A stretch of DNA of 64,000 nt from Caballeronia humi (GCF_001544475.1 NZ_FCNW02000031.1:1-64000), one strand, 5' to 3'; shown: positions 10,512 to 19,158, counted from the stretch's first letter. Notes: generated by a model from the sequence alone, not told the origin. Translations and numbers: made by a program.

Positions 10512-11768
10512 CTACTTCGAATTGTTCACAGCGGACACGAGTGCCTTCACGGCATCCGCGGACGACTGGTTCGAATTGAAGAAGTGCGTCACCACGTCGT
10601 ACACGGCGGTCTTCGGGCCGTCGGGCATCGCGTGACCGTGGGCGAAGCTGCCTACCATCGCGTCGGCTTTCAACGCCGAGCGCAGGTCGGTCATCGACTT
10701 CTTGCCGCATTCGTCGAAGCCGTCTTCAGGCACATCGAGCCGCGCCGGAATCGAGCCCTTGATCTGGTTGAAGCGCGCCTGCACGCCCTTGTCCATGATG
10801 GTCGAGGCGAACGCCTGCTCGCCCGGCACGCTCGCTTCACCCTTCTTGAACGTTGCGAACTGGTCCGTGTTGAAGATGAACGTGCCTTCGGTGCCCGGAT
10901 ACTGGAAGCACAGGTAGTCGACATTGGCCTTCTTCCCCGCCGATGCGAATTCGCCCTTGGCCCAGTCGCCCATGATCTGCATCGCGGCCTTGCCGCTGAT
11001 GACCATCGACGTCGCGAGGTTCCAGTCGCGTCCCGGGAAGTTCGGATCGACCATGCCGCGCAACGCGCGCATCTGGTCGAACGCCTTTTCCATCGTCTTC
11101 GATCCAAGCGCGCCGGTGTCGAGCTTGACGAGCGCCTGCTGGTAGAACTTCGGACCGCCCGCGGACATCACGGCACTGTCGAAGATCGTCGCTTCCTGCC
11201 ACGGCTGGCCGCCGTGCGCGAGCGGGATGTAGCCGGCCTTGCGGATCGCGGCGGCGGCCGTCACGAGTTCGTCGAAGGTTTTCGGCGGCGTGAGCTTGAG
11301 TTCATCGAAAATCTTCTTGTTGGCCCAGATCCAGTTCGTGCGATGCACGTCGACCGGTGCCGCGATCCAGTGGCCGTCCACTTTCGAGAAGCGCTGGATC
11401 GGCGGCGGCACGAGCTTGTCCCAGCCTTCCTTCGTCGCGACCGGATCGAGATTCGCGAGATAGCCTTCGGCGGCGTACTCGGGAATCGTGAAGCCGAGCA
11501 TCTGGATCGCGTCAGGCGGATTGTTCGACGCCACGCGCGCCTTGAGCACCGTGCGGGCCGCCTCGCCGCCGCCGCCCGCGATCGGGCTGTCCTTCCACGC
11601 GTAACCGCGTTCCTTCAGGTTGTCCTTCAGCACGCCCAGAGCCTTGGCTTCGCCGCCGGACGTCCACCAGTGCATGACTTCGACCGTCTTGGCATCGGCG
11701 GCGAGCGCGGACGCGCCGTGACCTGCGAGCAGGGTTGCAGCAATCGCGATGATTTGCTTCTTGAACAT
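10512..11768 (-). CDS. Sugar ABC transporter substrate-binding protein (GtsA-like)
   Basis: A periplasmic binding protein of about 418 residues for the CUT1 importer. It has a clear signal peptide (MFKKQ, hydrophobic core, cleavage near 'ALAADA'). The mature start 'KTVEVMHWWTSGGEAKAL' is typical of sugar-binding family 1 proteins, and the overall look is that of the glucose/mannose (GtsA) group. I prefer ATG 11768 over the in-frame ATG at 11780, because GGAG lies about six bases before 11768. It follows the aldehyde dehydrogenase gene after 76 bases and precedes the permeases. The ligand cannot be named from sequence; a sugar, polyol or glycoside fits. Confidence 0.94.
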   Translation of the reverse strand: MFKKQIIAIAATLLAGHGASALAADAKTVEVMHWWTSGGEAKALGVLKDNLKERGYAWKDSPIAGGGGEAARTVLKARVASNNPPDAIQMLGFTIPEYAAEGYLANLDPVATKEGWDKLVPPPIQRFSKVDGHWIAAPVDVHRTNWIWANKKIFDELKLTPPKTFDELVTAAAAIRKAGYIPLAHGGQPWQEATIFDSAVMSAGGPKFYQQALVKLDTGALGSKTMEKAFDQMRALRGMVDPNFPGRDWNLATSMVISGKAAMQIMGDWAKGEFASAGKKANVDYLCFQYPGTEGTFIFNTDQFATFKKGEASVPGEQAFASTIMDKGVQARFNQIKGSIPARLDVPEDGFDECGKKSMTDLRSALKADAMVGSFAHGHAMPDGPKTAVYDVVTHFFNSNQSSADAVKALVSAVNNSK

Positions 11769-11844
11769 TTTCGTCTCCATGATGAGGTTCCCTTCTTTCG
11801 AGGGATATTTCTGAGTTCACTGCTTTGAATTGGCGCGGCCTTTC

Positions 11845-13386
11845 TCAGGCAGCGGTACGCGGTAACCACCAGTTCTTTCGCTCGCCGATATGGAGCTGGA
11901 TCGTCTTGGTCTCGGTGTAGTCCTCGACCGCCTGCTTGCCCAGTTCGCGTCCGACCCCGCTCGACTTGAATCCGCCGAAGGGCAACTCCGGATAACCATC
12001 GAGGAACGTATTGACCCAGACCGTTCCGGCATCGACGCCGCGCGCGACCGTCAGGCACGTATCGATGTCGCGGCTCCAGACCGCGGCGGACAGGCCATAA
12101 GCGGTGTCGTTGGCGATGTCGATCGCCTGCGCAGCATCGGAGAAGGGGATGACGACGAGCACCGGCCCGAAGATTTCGTCGCGCGCAATGCTCATCGCGG
12201 GCGTCGCGTCGGTGATGATGGTCGGCTCCAGATAGAGGCCGTTCGCGTCGTAGCGCTTGCCGCCGAGGCGCAACCGCGCGCCCGCCGCGACGCCTTTTTC
12301 GATGTTGCCGAGGATGTCGTTCAACTGGTTCTCGCTGACGATCGCGCCGATCTTGCTGTCCGGGTGCAGCGGGTCGCCAACCGGAACCTGCCGCGCGCGC
12401 TCGACGACGGCTTCAGCAAACCGCTCGGCGATCGATTCGTGCACGATGACGCGGCTGCCGCTGTTGCAGCATTCGCCGGCGTTGAAGTACACGCCGAAGA
12501 CGACCGCATCGATCATCGCGTGCCAGTCGCAGTCGGGGAAGACGATCTGCGGATTCTTGCCGCCGAGTTCGAGCGCGACCTTCTTCAGGTTCTTCGATGC
12601 AAGTCCGCCGAGCATGCTGCCGACGCGCGTGGACCCGGTGAACGAGAGCATGTCGATGGCGGGGTGTTCGGCGAGCGGCTGCCCGACGCTCGGGCCTTTA
12701 CCGGTCACCACGTTGACGACGCCCGCCGGCACGCCCGCTTCCTCGAGAATCTCCATCAGCATGACGGTGGTGCTCGACGTCAGCTCGCTCGGTTTGACGA
12801 TGCAGGTGCAGCCGGCGGCGAGCGCGAAGGGTAGCTTCTGCGAAAGAATCCAGATCGGGAAGTTCCACGGCGTGATCAATCCGACCACGCCGACCGGTTG
12901 ACGCAGCACGATGCCAAGCATGTCCTCGCCGAGGGTGTCGTAGGCATCGCCGCTGGTCGTGCGGGCGAGGCTCGCCGCGTATTCCCAGAGATCGACGCAG
13001 CCCGATACTTCGCCGCGCGCTTGCGTCAACGGCTTGCCCGTTTCGAGCGATTCGAGCAGCGCCATTTTCTCGACGCGCGCCTTGATGCCCTGCGCGACCG
13101 CGAGCAGGACGCGCGCGCGTTCGACGCCTTTGAGCTTCGGCCAGGGCCCATGCCGATACGCTTTCTCGGCCGCTTGAATCGCACCTTCTACATCGGCCGG
13201 CGTCGCCTCGGGAAACGAGCTGACGACGTGACCATGCGCCGGGCTGCGACGTTCGAAGCGTTGTCCGTCGGAGGACTCGATCCATTTGCCGTCGATGTAC
13301 ATTTGCCCGGTGAACGCTTCGTGCTTCGGCGCTTCAGCCGTACTCAAAAGCGCGGAAGCTGCGGGAACTGCAAGTTGATTCGTCAT
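11845..13386 (-). CDS. NAD(P)-dependent aldehyde dehydrogenase
   Basis: A 513-residue aldehyde dehydrogenase that oxidises an aldehyde to a carboxylate. The oxyanion Asn is in 'ITPWNFP', the general base Glu in 'ALELGGKNPQIVF', and the catalytic nucleophile is Cys307 in 'NAGECCNSGSR'. The start ATG 13386 lies one base beyond the stop of the enoyl-CoA hydratase gene, which argues for tight coupling; the open frame upstream of it is Arg/Trp-rich and unlike the family. In this operon it may oxidise an aldehyde released by the DUF993 aldolase-like protein or made by the GMC enzyme, giving an acid for the CoA-transferase. That pathway order is inference. Confidence 0.95.
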   Translation of the reverse strand: MTNQLAVPAASALLSTAEAPKHEAFTGQMYIDGKWIESSDGQRFERRSPAHGHVVSSFPEATPADVEGAIQAAEKAYRHGPWPKLKGVERARVLLAVAQGIKARVEKMALLESLETGKPLTQARGEVSGCVDLWEYAASLARTTSGDAYDTLGEDMLGIVLRQPVGVVGLITPWNFPIWILSQKLPFALAAGCTCIVKPSELTSSTTVMLMEILEEAGVPAGVVNVVTGKGPSVGQPLAEHPAIDMLSFTGSTRVGSMLGGLASKNLKKVALELGGKNPQIVFPDCDWHAMIDAVVFGVYFNAGECCNSGSRVIVHESIAERFAEAVVERARQVPVGDPLHPDSKIGAIVSENQLNDILGNIEKGVAAGARLRLGGKRYDANGLYLEPTIITDATPAMSIARDEIFGPVLVVIPFSDAAQAIDIANDTAYGLSAAVWSRDIDTCLTVARGVDAGTVWVNTFLDGYPELPFGGFKSSGVGRELGKQAVEDYTETKTIQLHIGERKNWWLPRTAA

Positions 13387-13387
13387 T

Positions 13388-14170
13388 TCAGTGACCCTCG
13401 TAATTCGCGTTGCGACGTTCGCGGAAACTCGCCATGCCTTCTTGCGCGTCGTTTGTGGTCGCGGACAGCGCGCCGGCCATGGCTTCCAGCGTTGCACCCG
13501 TCCCGAAGCCGGCGGCGGCGTTGATCAGTTGTTTGGTGAGTTGCACGGAGACCGGCGCGAGCGTCGCGATCTTTTCCGCGATTGCAAGCGCGGCGCTCAG
13601 CGATTGCTTCGAATCGGAGACCTCGTCGATCAGGCCGATCGCGTACGCGCGTTGCGCATCGATCCTGCGGCCCGTCAGCGCAAGCGACTTGACGTGGCTC
13701 GGGCCGATCAGCGAAACGAGCCGCTGCGTGCCGGACCATCCGGGGCACGTCGCGATGCTCGCTTCGGGCAGCGCAAAGGTTGCGGCCGGATCGGCGACTC
13801 GCACGTCCGCGACCGCTGCAAGTTCCAGCCCGCCGCCGAACGCGGGACCGTTGATCGCCGCCACAACGGGCAAGCGCAACGCTGCCCACCGATCGAAGAT
13901 GCGATGACCCCGCGCGACCCACACGCGCCACATGTCGAGCGGCGCCAATGCCGCCCATTCGTTGATGTCAGCGCCGACGCAGAACGCCCGCTCGCCTGCG
14001 CCCGTGAGCACGACGGCACGCAGCGTCGCATCGGATTCGAGGCTGGCCGCTGCGGCTTCCAGCTCGTCGAGCATGGAAGGCGTGAGCGAATTCAACTTCT
14101 CGGGACGATCCAGCATGACGATCCCGACTGGTCCTTTCCGCTCGATCTGGATGAATCGGCGCTCAGCCAT
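13388..14170 (-). CDS. Enoyl-CoA hydratase/isomerase family protein
   Basis: A 260-residue crotonase-family protein. The oxyanion-hole segment 'AFCVGADINEW' and both acidic positions of true hydratases are kept: Glu in 'FGGGLELAAVADV' and Glu in 'ALPEASIATCPGWSGTQRL'. It is therefore likely a working hydratase or a related crotonase acting on an acyl-CoA. Its start overlaps the end of the CoA-transferase gene by 8 bases and its stop lies one base before the aldehyde dehydrogenase start. The context suggests it acts on a CoA ester formed by the transferase. Confidence 0.93.
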   Translation of the reverse strand: MAERRFIQIERKGPVGIVMLDRPEKLNSLTPSMLDELEAAAASLESDATLRAVVLTGAGERAFCVGADINEWAALAPLDMWRVWVARGHRIFDRWAALRLPVVAAINGPAFGGGLELAAVADVRVADPAATFALPEASIATCPGWSGTQRLVSLIGPSHVKSLALTGRRIDAQRAYAIGLIDEVSDSKQSLSAALAIAEKIATLAPVSVQLTKQLINAAAGFGTGATLEAMAGALSATTNDAQEGMASFRERRNANYEGH

Positions 14171-15755
14171 GACGTGCCTCCTTGAGCTTCAGCGCGAATG
14201 GCGCATCCGTGAAAATCGCCGCATCCATGACCTTGAGTGAAGGCGAGACGCGCAACTCGATGTCGGATTGGTCCAGCACGTCGCGCCGCAAGTCGATGCC
14301 GGGCGCGATTTCGGTCACCTCCAGTCCGGCGTCGCTCAAGCGCAGGACGCAGCGCTCCGTGATGTAGAGCACTTCCTGCCCGCGCTCACGGCCCATCCGC
14401 CCGCTGAACGTCACGTGATCGACATCGGCGATGAACTTCTTCTTGCCTTCCTTCACGATCGTGAGGCGCCCGTCGCCCACTTCGAGCTTCGCGCCCGCCG
14501 TGAAGAAGCCGCTGAACACGATGCGCTTCGCATGCGTCGTGATGTCGATGAATCCGCCGCAGCCCGCCGTCAGATACGGCTTGCTCGGCAGCTTCGACAC
14601 ATTGACGTTGCCCGCGCGATCGACCTGCAGGAACGAGAGCAGCGAGACGTCGAATCCACCGCCCTGGAAGTACACGAATTGCGAAGGCGACGGCATGATC
14701 GCGTCCGCGTTGCCCGAGCAGCCGAACGCGAAGCCGAGCAGCGGAATGCCGCCAACCGCGCCCTGCTCGATCACCCACGTCACGTCGTCGCGATAGCCTT
14801 CTTCGAGCACGATGCGCGGCACGTTCGCCGAGATGCCGAAGCCGAGATTCACGGCGTCGTTCTGCGCGAGTTCCATCGCCGCGCGCCGTGCAATGACCTT
14901 GTCCGCGTTCCAGTCAGCGAAAGCGAACGCGCTGTCCGGCAGTTTCACTTCGCCGCTGATCTCCGGGTCGTAGTCGATCTGCGTGGTCTGCTTTTGCTCG
15001 GGATCGACCACGACGTAGTCGACGAGGTTGCACGGAATGTGTACCGACTGCGTGTGCAGCGAGCCGGCCTTGACCACACGCTTGACCTGCGCGATCACGA
15101 TGCCGCCGTTGTTGCGCACGGCGAGCGCCTGATCGCGTCCGCCGAGGAGCGCGCCTTCGTGCTCGAACGAGAGGTTGCCGCGCTCGTCGGCAGTCGTGGC
15201 GCGCACGATGGCGACTTGCGGCACGAAGTTGCGGTAATACAGCCACTCTTCGCCGGCAAAAGAAACCTTCTCGACGATCGGGTGCTCCGTGGCGAGCGCA
15301 TTCATCGCGCCGCCTTGCCGCGACGGATCGACGAAGGTATCGAGGCCGACTTTCGTCAACACGCCCGGGCGCTTCGCCGCGACTTCGCGATGCATGTCGA
15401 ACAGCACGCCGCTCGGCAGGTTGTAGGCGCGAATATCGTTGTCGACGATCATGTGCCAGATATCAGGCATCGGCAGGCTCGACGGGCCGCTCGGAAACGA
15501 GCCGGCGATCACGCAATCGACAAGCCCCTTCTTCGCGACGTGATCGATGCCCTTGATGCCGTACATGTCGCCAGCGGCGATCGGATGGAGCAGCGTCAGG
15601 CGGCGCGGATGATTCTCCTTGTTGAAGCGCGCGCCGATGGCGGCGAGCATTGCGTCCGGACAACCGAGCCCGCTCGATGAACTGACGGTGACCGTGTCGC
15701 CGTCGTTGATCAGGCTCGCTGCCTTCTCCAGTGAAATGACCTTGCTAGAACCCAC
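14163..15755 (-). CDS. Fused acyl-CoA:acetate/3-ketoacid CoA-transferase (YdiF-like)
   Basis: A 530-residue CoA-transferase with alpha and beta halves in one chain, as in E. coli YdiF and propionate CoA-transferase. The alpha half carries 'SSSGLGCPDAM'. The catalytic glutamate is Glu330 in 'VIEQGAVGGIPLLGF', which forms the glutamyl-CoA intermediate. It moves CoA from a donor such as acetyl-CoA to a short carboxylate. It starts 21 bases after the Gfo/Idh/MocA gene and overlaps the hydratase gene. A CoA-transferase inside a sugar-uptake operon is unusual and hints that the substrate is degraded to a short acid that must be activated. Confidence 0.94.
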   Translation of the reverse strand: MGSSKVISLEKAASLINDGDTVTVSSSSGLGCPDAMLAAIGARFNKENHPRRLTLLHPIAAGDMYGIKGIDHVAKKGLVDCVIAGSFPSGPSSLPMPDIWHMIVDNDIRAYNLPSGVLFDMHREVAAKRPGVLTKVGLDTFVDPSRQGGAMNALATEHPIVEKVSFAGEEWLYYRNFVPQVAIVRATTADERGNLSFEHEGALLGGRDQALAVRNNGGIVIAQVKRVVKAGSLHTQSVHIPCNLVDYVVVDPEQKQTTQIDYDPEISGEVKLPDSAFAFADWNADKVIARRAAMELAQNDAVNLGFGISANVPRIVLEEGYRDDVTWVIEQGAVGGIPLLGFAFGCSGNADAIMPSPSQFVYFQGGGFDVSLLSFLQVDRAGNVNVSKLPSKPYLTAGCGGFIDITTHAKRIVFSGFFTAGAKLEVGDGRLTIVKEGKKKFIADVDHVTFSGRMGRERGQEVLYITERCVLRLSDAGLEVTEIAPGIDLRRDVLDQSDIELRVSPSLKVMDAAIFTDAPFALKLKEARHG

Positions 15756-15776
15756 GGTGCGTCTCCTCTGACGTGC

Positions 15777-16793
15777 TCAACGGGCAAACTGATTCGAAAC
15801 GCGGATGTGCTCGCCCGCTTCGGCGGACTCGACGAGCGCGAGCGCGGCGACGAGCGAGCGGTATCCGTCGATGCCGGTCGCGGCCGGGCTTTCCCCGTCG
15901 CGGATCGCGCGATGAAACTGGGCGATGGAGGTCGCGTAAAGGTTGGCGTGATCGATGGCGACGTCGTGCGTGCCTTCGGCATTGCGCAGTTGCACTTCGC
16001 CGAGCGGTCGCTGCGTCATCACGTCTCGCGCGAAGAGCGACCCGGCCGAGCCGTGGACTTCGAGGCCCGTCGGCGCGAAGGGGACGGTGAACGCGTCGTG
16101 AATTTGAGCGAGCACGCCGTTCTGGAAGCGGATGATCGCCATCACGCCGTCGGCGAGACCCGCCGCGCCCATGTGTCCTGACGACGTCATCGCGCTGACT
16201 TCAACCGGTTCGTCGTCGAGAAGGAAGCGCAGCGTATCGACGTCGTGAACCGAAATGTCGAGCACGACGCCGCCGCCCGCGTCCTGCCGCTCGACTCGCC
16301 ATCCGCGCAGATGAGGCGGCAGCGACACCGCGTGAAAGACGCGCACGAAGAGCGGCGTGCCGACGGCGCCCGCGCGAATCAGTTCGCGCATCTTTCGATG
16401 CGTCGCCGCGCAGCGCAGATGGTGGTTGGTACCGAGCACGACTTTCTGCGCTGCGCACGCTTCGATCATCTGCGCGGCTTCGGTTTCAGCGAGTGCGAGC
16501 GGCTTTTCGCAGAGCACATGCTTGCCCGCTTTCGCGGCGGCCAGCACTTGTGGCAGATGCTTCTCGTTGGTGCTGCTGATATAGACGGCGTCGATCGCGG
16601 GATCGGCCAGGACGGCGTCGAGATCGGTCGACGGCGCGGCAATGCCGTGCTTGTCGGCGAAAGCGCGGGCGCGCTCCGCCTGTCCGCTCACGACTGCCGC
16701 GATCGTGCCCCCTTGCGAGCGGATCGCATCGACCATCCATTCGTCGGCGATCGTGCTCGCGCCGATCATCGCCCAGGTAACTTTTGTCGACAT
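15777..16793 (-). CDS. Gfo/Idh/MocA family oxidoreductase
   Basis: A 338-residue NAD(P)-dependent dehydrogenase, first gene of the operon. The Rossmann motif 'WAMIGASTIADEWM' is at the N-terminus, 'CEKPLAL' carries the family's EKP motif, and the substrate domain has 'DISVHDVDTLRFL' with the expected Asp/His. The start ATG 16793 has GGAGAGAC directly before it. It probably oxidises a ring or chain hydroxyl of a sugar-like substrate. It is transcribed from the promoter at 16845-16873 and its 5' leader carries two operator copies, so it should be under control of the divergent LacI protein. Confidence 0.94.
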   Translation of the reverse strand: MSTKVTWAMIGASTIADEWMVDAIRSQGGTIAAVVSGQAERARAFADKHGIAAPSTDLDAVLADPAIDAVYISSTNEKHLPQVLAAAKAGKHVLCEKPLALAETEAAQMIEACAAQKVVLGTNHHLRCAATHRKMRELIRAGAVGTPLFVRVFHAVSLPPHLRGWRVERQDAGGGVVLDISVHDVDTLRFLLDDEPVEVSAMTSSGHMGAAGLADGVMAIIRFQNGVLAQIHDAFTVPFAPTGLEVHGSAGSLFARDVMTQRPLGEVQLRNAEGTHDVAIDHANLYATSIAQFHRAIRDGESPAATGIDGYRSLVAALALVESAEAGEHIRVSNQFAR

Positions 16794-16804
16794 GTCTCTC
16801 TCCG

Positions 16805-16818
16805 TTGGAACGTTCCAA
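16805..16818. promoter_or_regulatory. LacI-family operator copy 1
   Basis: The perfect palindrome TTGGAACGTTCCAA lies in the 5' leader of the catabolic operon, just before the ribosome site of the first gene. It is the same sequence as copy 3 and differs from copy 2 at one base. A central CG in a 14-bp palindrome is characteristic of LacI/GalR operators. Confidence 0.85.
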
Positions 16819-16828
16819 TTTCTGAGCG

Positions 16829-16842
16829 TTGGATCGTTCCAA
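16829..16842. promoter_or_regulatory. LacI-family operator copy 2
   Basis: TTGGATCGTTCCAA, one mismatch from the perfect palindrome. It lies just downstream of the minus-strand -10 element and would cover the transcription start of the catabolic operon, a classic repressor position. Confidence 0.82.
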
Positions 16843-16844
16843 TC

Positions 16845-16873
16845 AATGTAGTAGACTGGATTATCGATGTCAA
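16845..16873 (-). promoter_or_regulatory. Sigma70-type promoter of the catabolic operon
   Basis: On the minus strand a perfect -35 TTGACA (16873-16868) is followed after 17 bases by TACATT (16850-16845) as -10. The start would fall inside operator copy 2. Seen directly; activity is inferred. Confidence 0.65.
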
Positions 16874-16880
16874 ACACTTT

Positions 16881-16894
16881 TTGGAACGTTCCAA
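16881..16894. promoter_or_regulatory. LacI-family operator copy 3
   Basis: A second perfect TTGGAACGTTCCAA, 14 bases before the lacI-type gene's ATG and just upstream of the operon's -35. It could mediate autorepression and, with copies 1 and 2, DNA looping. Confidence 0.83.
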
Positions 16895-16908
16895 TTGTGC
16901 ATAGCAAC

Positions 16909-17967
16909 ATGAAATCTGGTCCGACGATTCAGGACATCGCCGCGAGTGCGGGCGTTTCGAAGTCGACGGTTTCACTCGTGCTTCAGGAAAGTCCGCGTAT
17001 CAAGGCGGAGACCGCCGAGAAGGTGCGCGAGGCAGCCCGCAGTCTCGGCTACGTGTACAACCGTGGCGCCGCGGCGCTGCGAGGGCGGCGCAGCACGACG
17101 ATCGGCATGGTGATCAACGACCTGACCAATCCTTTCTTCGTGGAGTTACTGGTCGCGATCGAGCGGGTGCTCGCGCAGGCGGGCTACACGACGCTGATGG
17201 CGCACACCGCCGAAAGCATCGCGACGCAGACGCGCGTGCTGCGCTCGATGCGCGAGCAGAACGTCGCGGGTCTCATCATGTCGCCGGCATTGGGAACCGA
17301 CGATCAACTGCCGCGCGAGATCCAGTCGTGGGGCATTCCGCTCGTGCTCGTGATGCGGCCGATGGGCGTCGACGTCGATACCGTCGGTGTCGATAACGGC
17401 TACGGGTTCGCGCTGGCTACCGAGCACCTGATTGGCGAAGGGCATACGCGGATCGCGTTCGCCGGGCATCGCAAGGGTTATGCGGTGGCCAAGCAGCGGC
17501 GGGAAGGTTTCATGTCGGCGATGGCGAAACACGGCTTGCCGGTCGCCGACGATTGGATCATCGACGTCGAACTGACGCCTGAAGGCGGGCGTCAGGCGGT
17601 GCGCGCGATCTTCGAAATGAAGCCCCGGCCGACAGCAGTCGTTTGCTACAACGATCAGGTGGCGATCGGCGTGCTGCACGAACTCGACAGGATGGGCAAA
17701 CGCGCGGGCAAGGCGCTGGCGGTGGTCGGCTGCGACAACGTGGTGGCTGCCGAGCATACGAATCCGCCTCTGACGACGCTGTCCGCAGGGGCCGACAAGC
17801 TCGGCTCGATGGCAAGCGAGACGCTATTGGCGCGGCTGAACGAATCCGCAGGTGGTGAAAAGCCGCCCGTGCAGTTTTTCGCGGTGCCGGAACTGGTCGT
17901 ACGGGAGTCGAGCGTCGGTGCAGGGTCGCATCTTCCGAACGCCGGATCGAGGGAAGGCAGGCGCTGA
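16909..17967 (+). CDS. LacI family transcriptional regulator of the catabolic operon
   Basis: A 352-residue LacI/GalR repressor. The helix-turn-helix is 'TIQDIAASAGVSKSTVSLVL' near residues 5-25, followed by the hinge ('YVYNRGAAALRGRR'). A periplasmic-binding-protein-like sensor domain fills the rest. The start ATG 16909 is chosen because the helix-turn-helix follows it directly. It is divergent from the 11-gene operon, and three matching operators lie between them. It most likely represses the operon until a sugar-like inducer binds, and represses itself through operator copy 3. The last 15 or so residues are a Ser/Gly/Arg tail. Confidence 0.95.
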   Translation: MKSGPTIQDIAASAGVSKSTVSLVLQESPRIKAETAEKVREAARSLGYVYNRGAAALRGRRSTTIGMVINDLTNPFFVELLVAIERVLAQAGYTTLMAHTAESIATQTRVLRSMREQNVAGLIMSPALGTDDQLPREIQSWGIPLVLVMRPMGVDVDTVGVDNGYGFALATEHLIGEGHTRIAFAGHRKGYAVAKQRREGFMSAMAKHGLPVADDWIIDVELTPEGGRQAVRAIFEMKPRPTAVVCYNDQVAIGVLHELDRMGKRAGKALAVVGCDNVVAAEHTNPPLTTLSAGADKLGSMASETLLARLNESAGGEKPPVQFFAVPELVVRESSVGAGSHLPNAGSREGRR

Positions 17968-18103
17968 TAGCCGCATCGCGCAGCGTGTATTGATGCTGAT
18001 CAACCGTATGGCACTCGCTGAAACTCCAGCTTCCGACCTTGCCCGCACGCCCTCGGTGAAGTAGATTTTTATAGGGAAGATGTGTCAGGCGGGAGGGACT
18101 GTC

Positions 18104-18526
18104 ATGGAACTCAGCGTAGAACTTGTCGATGTGTGGGCGGCCACCATCGACGACAAGGCGGGCGGGCTGGCGCATGTATTAAATGCGTTGCGCGATGCCG
18201 CCGCCGATTTACAGTTTGTCGTTGCGCGGAGGACGCCGGAATCGCCGGGGAAGGGCGTCGTATTCGTCGCGCCGCTGCAGGGCGAGCAGGAAGTCCGCGC
18301 CGCGACTCAGGTGGGGTTCAACGTCAGCCCGAGCCTGCATTCCGTGCGCGTCATGGGAATGGACCAGTTGGGGATCATCGCGCAATTGAGCCAGATACTG
18401 GCGGACGGCGGGATCAATCTTCGTGGTGTCTCGGCTGCGGTACTCGGCACGCAGTTCATTGCCTATCTCGCCGTCGATTCGCTGGCCGATGCCGAAAAAG
18501 CGATGGATCTTCTGCAGCGGGCTTGA
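18104..18526 (+). CDS. ACT-domain protein
   Basis: A 140-residue protein made of two ACT-like modules. The second ('SVRVMGMDQLGIIAQLSQILADGGINLRG') is the clearer, with the Gly-containing loop used for small-ligand binding. The first has 'WAATIDDKAGGLAHVLNALRDA'. The start is ATG 18104, preceded by GGGAGG eight bases upstream. Such stand-alone tandem ACT proteins are usually taken as amino-acid-sensing regulators, but no partner is visible here. It follows the LacI gene by 136 bases and may have its own promoter. Confidence 0.8.
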   Translation: MELSVELVDVWAATIDDKAGGLAHVLNALRDAAADLQFVVARRTPESPGKGVVFVAPLQGEQEVRAATQVGFNVSPSLHSVRVMGMDQLGIIAQLSQILADGGINLRGVSAAVLGTQFIAYLAVDSLADAEKAMDLLQRA

Positions 18527-18969
18527 AGGGCGCAAACGCGGCCACGCACAAACGTGTCAGATTCAGCGGCCGGGCCGCTTGCCGTCTCCGCGCGGTGCTG
18601 CCTGCTCCTGCCCGCTTCATTCTTCAAGCTCGACAAAAAGCCGATTCTCGAAGCTGCGCAGCTTCGAGCCGCACGCCCAATTATTTATTCCAGCCGCCTC
18701 ACTTGATAACTGGCCGCCGAGGGCATCACGGACAACTCTCCTGCTGCAAGCGCGAACGACGCGTGCCTGGCAGCGGCTTCGCTTCATGGCCGAAAGAGCC
18801 GTCTCACCGATGTTTCAGGCCGCCTGGCTTTTCTGAAATGGTCTGCTAAAGTTAAATGCGCCGTGCGGTACGCAAGTACACCGGGCGCTATTAGTTAGCT
18901 TCGCAAAACGACGGAGACGGACATGGCGAGCGACCCCTGCTCGACGGGATCGCGCTCGCGCGTGCGCCA
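18527..18969. other. Intergenic, no gene recognised
   Basis: About 440 bases between the ACT-domain gene and the decayed TpsA fragment. Short open frames exist, but none has a ribosome site with protein-like content. The segment near 18840-18920 is less GC-rich and may hold the promoter of the TpsA locus. Confidence 0.4.
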
Positions 18970-19157
18970 GGTTTGCGTTCTCGGCAGAAAGCGGGACGAT
19001 CGCGCGCGTCATCGGTAACGAACGCTCGCTGATCGATGGCACGCTCACCGCGACAAGCCACTTCTACCTTTTCAATCCGCAGCGAGTTCCTGTCGGTAAG
19101 AACGGCATAGTCGCGACCGGGGCCCTTTCAACGCAGACCAAAACTGAAGAGGCCTGA
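18970..19157 (+). pseudogene. Remnant of a TpsA secretion-domain gene
   Basis: In the frame ending with the TGA at 19155-19157 the DNA encodes 'GTIARVIGNERSLIDGTLTA' followed by 'SHFYLFNPQRVPVGKNGIVA'. This lines up with residues around 95-140 of the intact exoprotein right after it ('LSRVTGTDVSRIDGSLSATG', 'SFYLINPQGVVIGTSGVV'), which is the core of the haemagglutinin-activity/TPS domain. There is no in-frame start; an ATG at 18922 reads in another frame and stops at about 19017. The end abuts the intact gene's start. It is the wreck of a second, diverged TpsA. Confidence 0.75.
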
Positions 19158-19158
19158 C

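Noticed and set aside
14268..15680. Long plus-strand frame opposite the CoA-transferase
   Set aside because: Antisense shadow of a clear gene, composition dominated by Arg, His and Ala, no ribosome site.
16867..16908. Upstream start for the first LacI regulator (14 extra residues)
   Set aside because: The extension would run through operator copy 3, and the helix-turn-helix begins right after ATG 16909.
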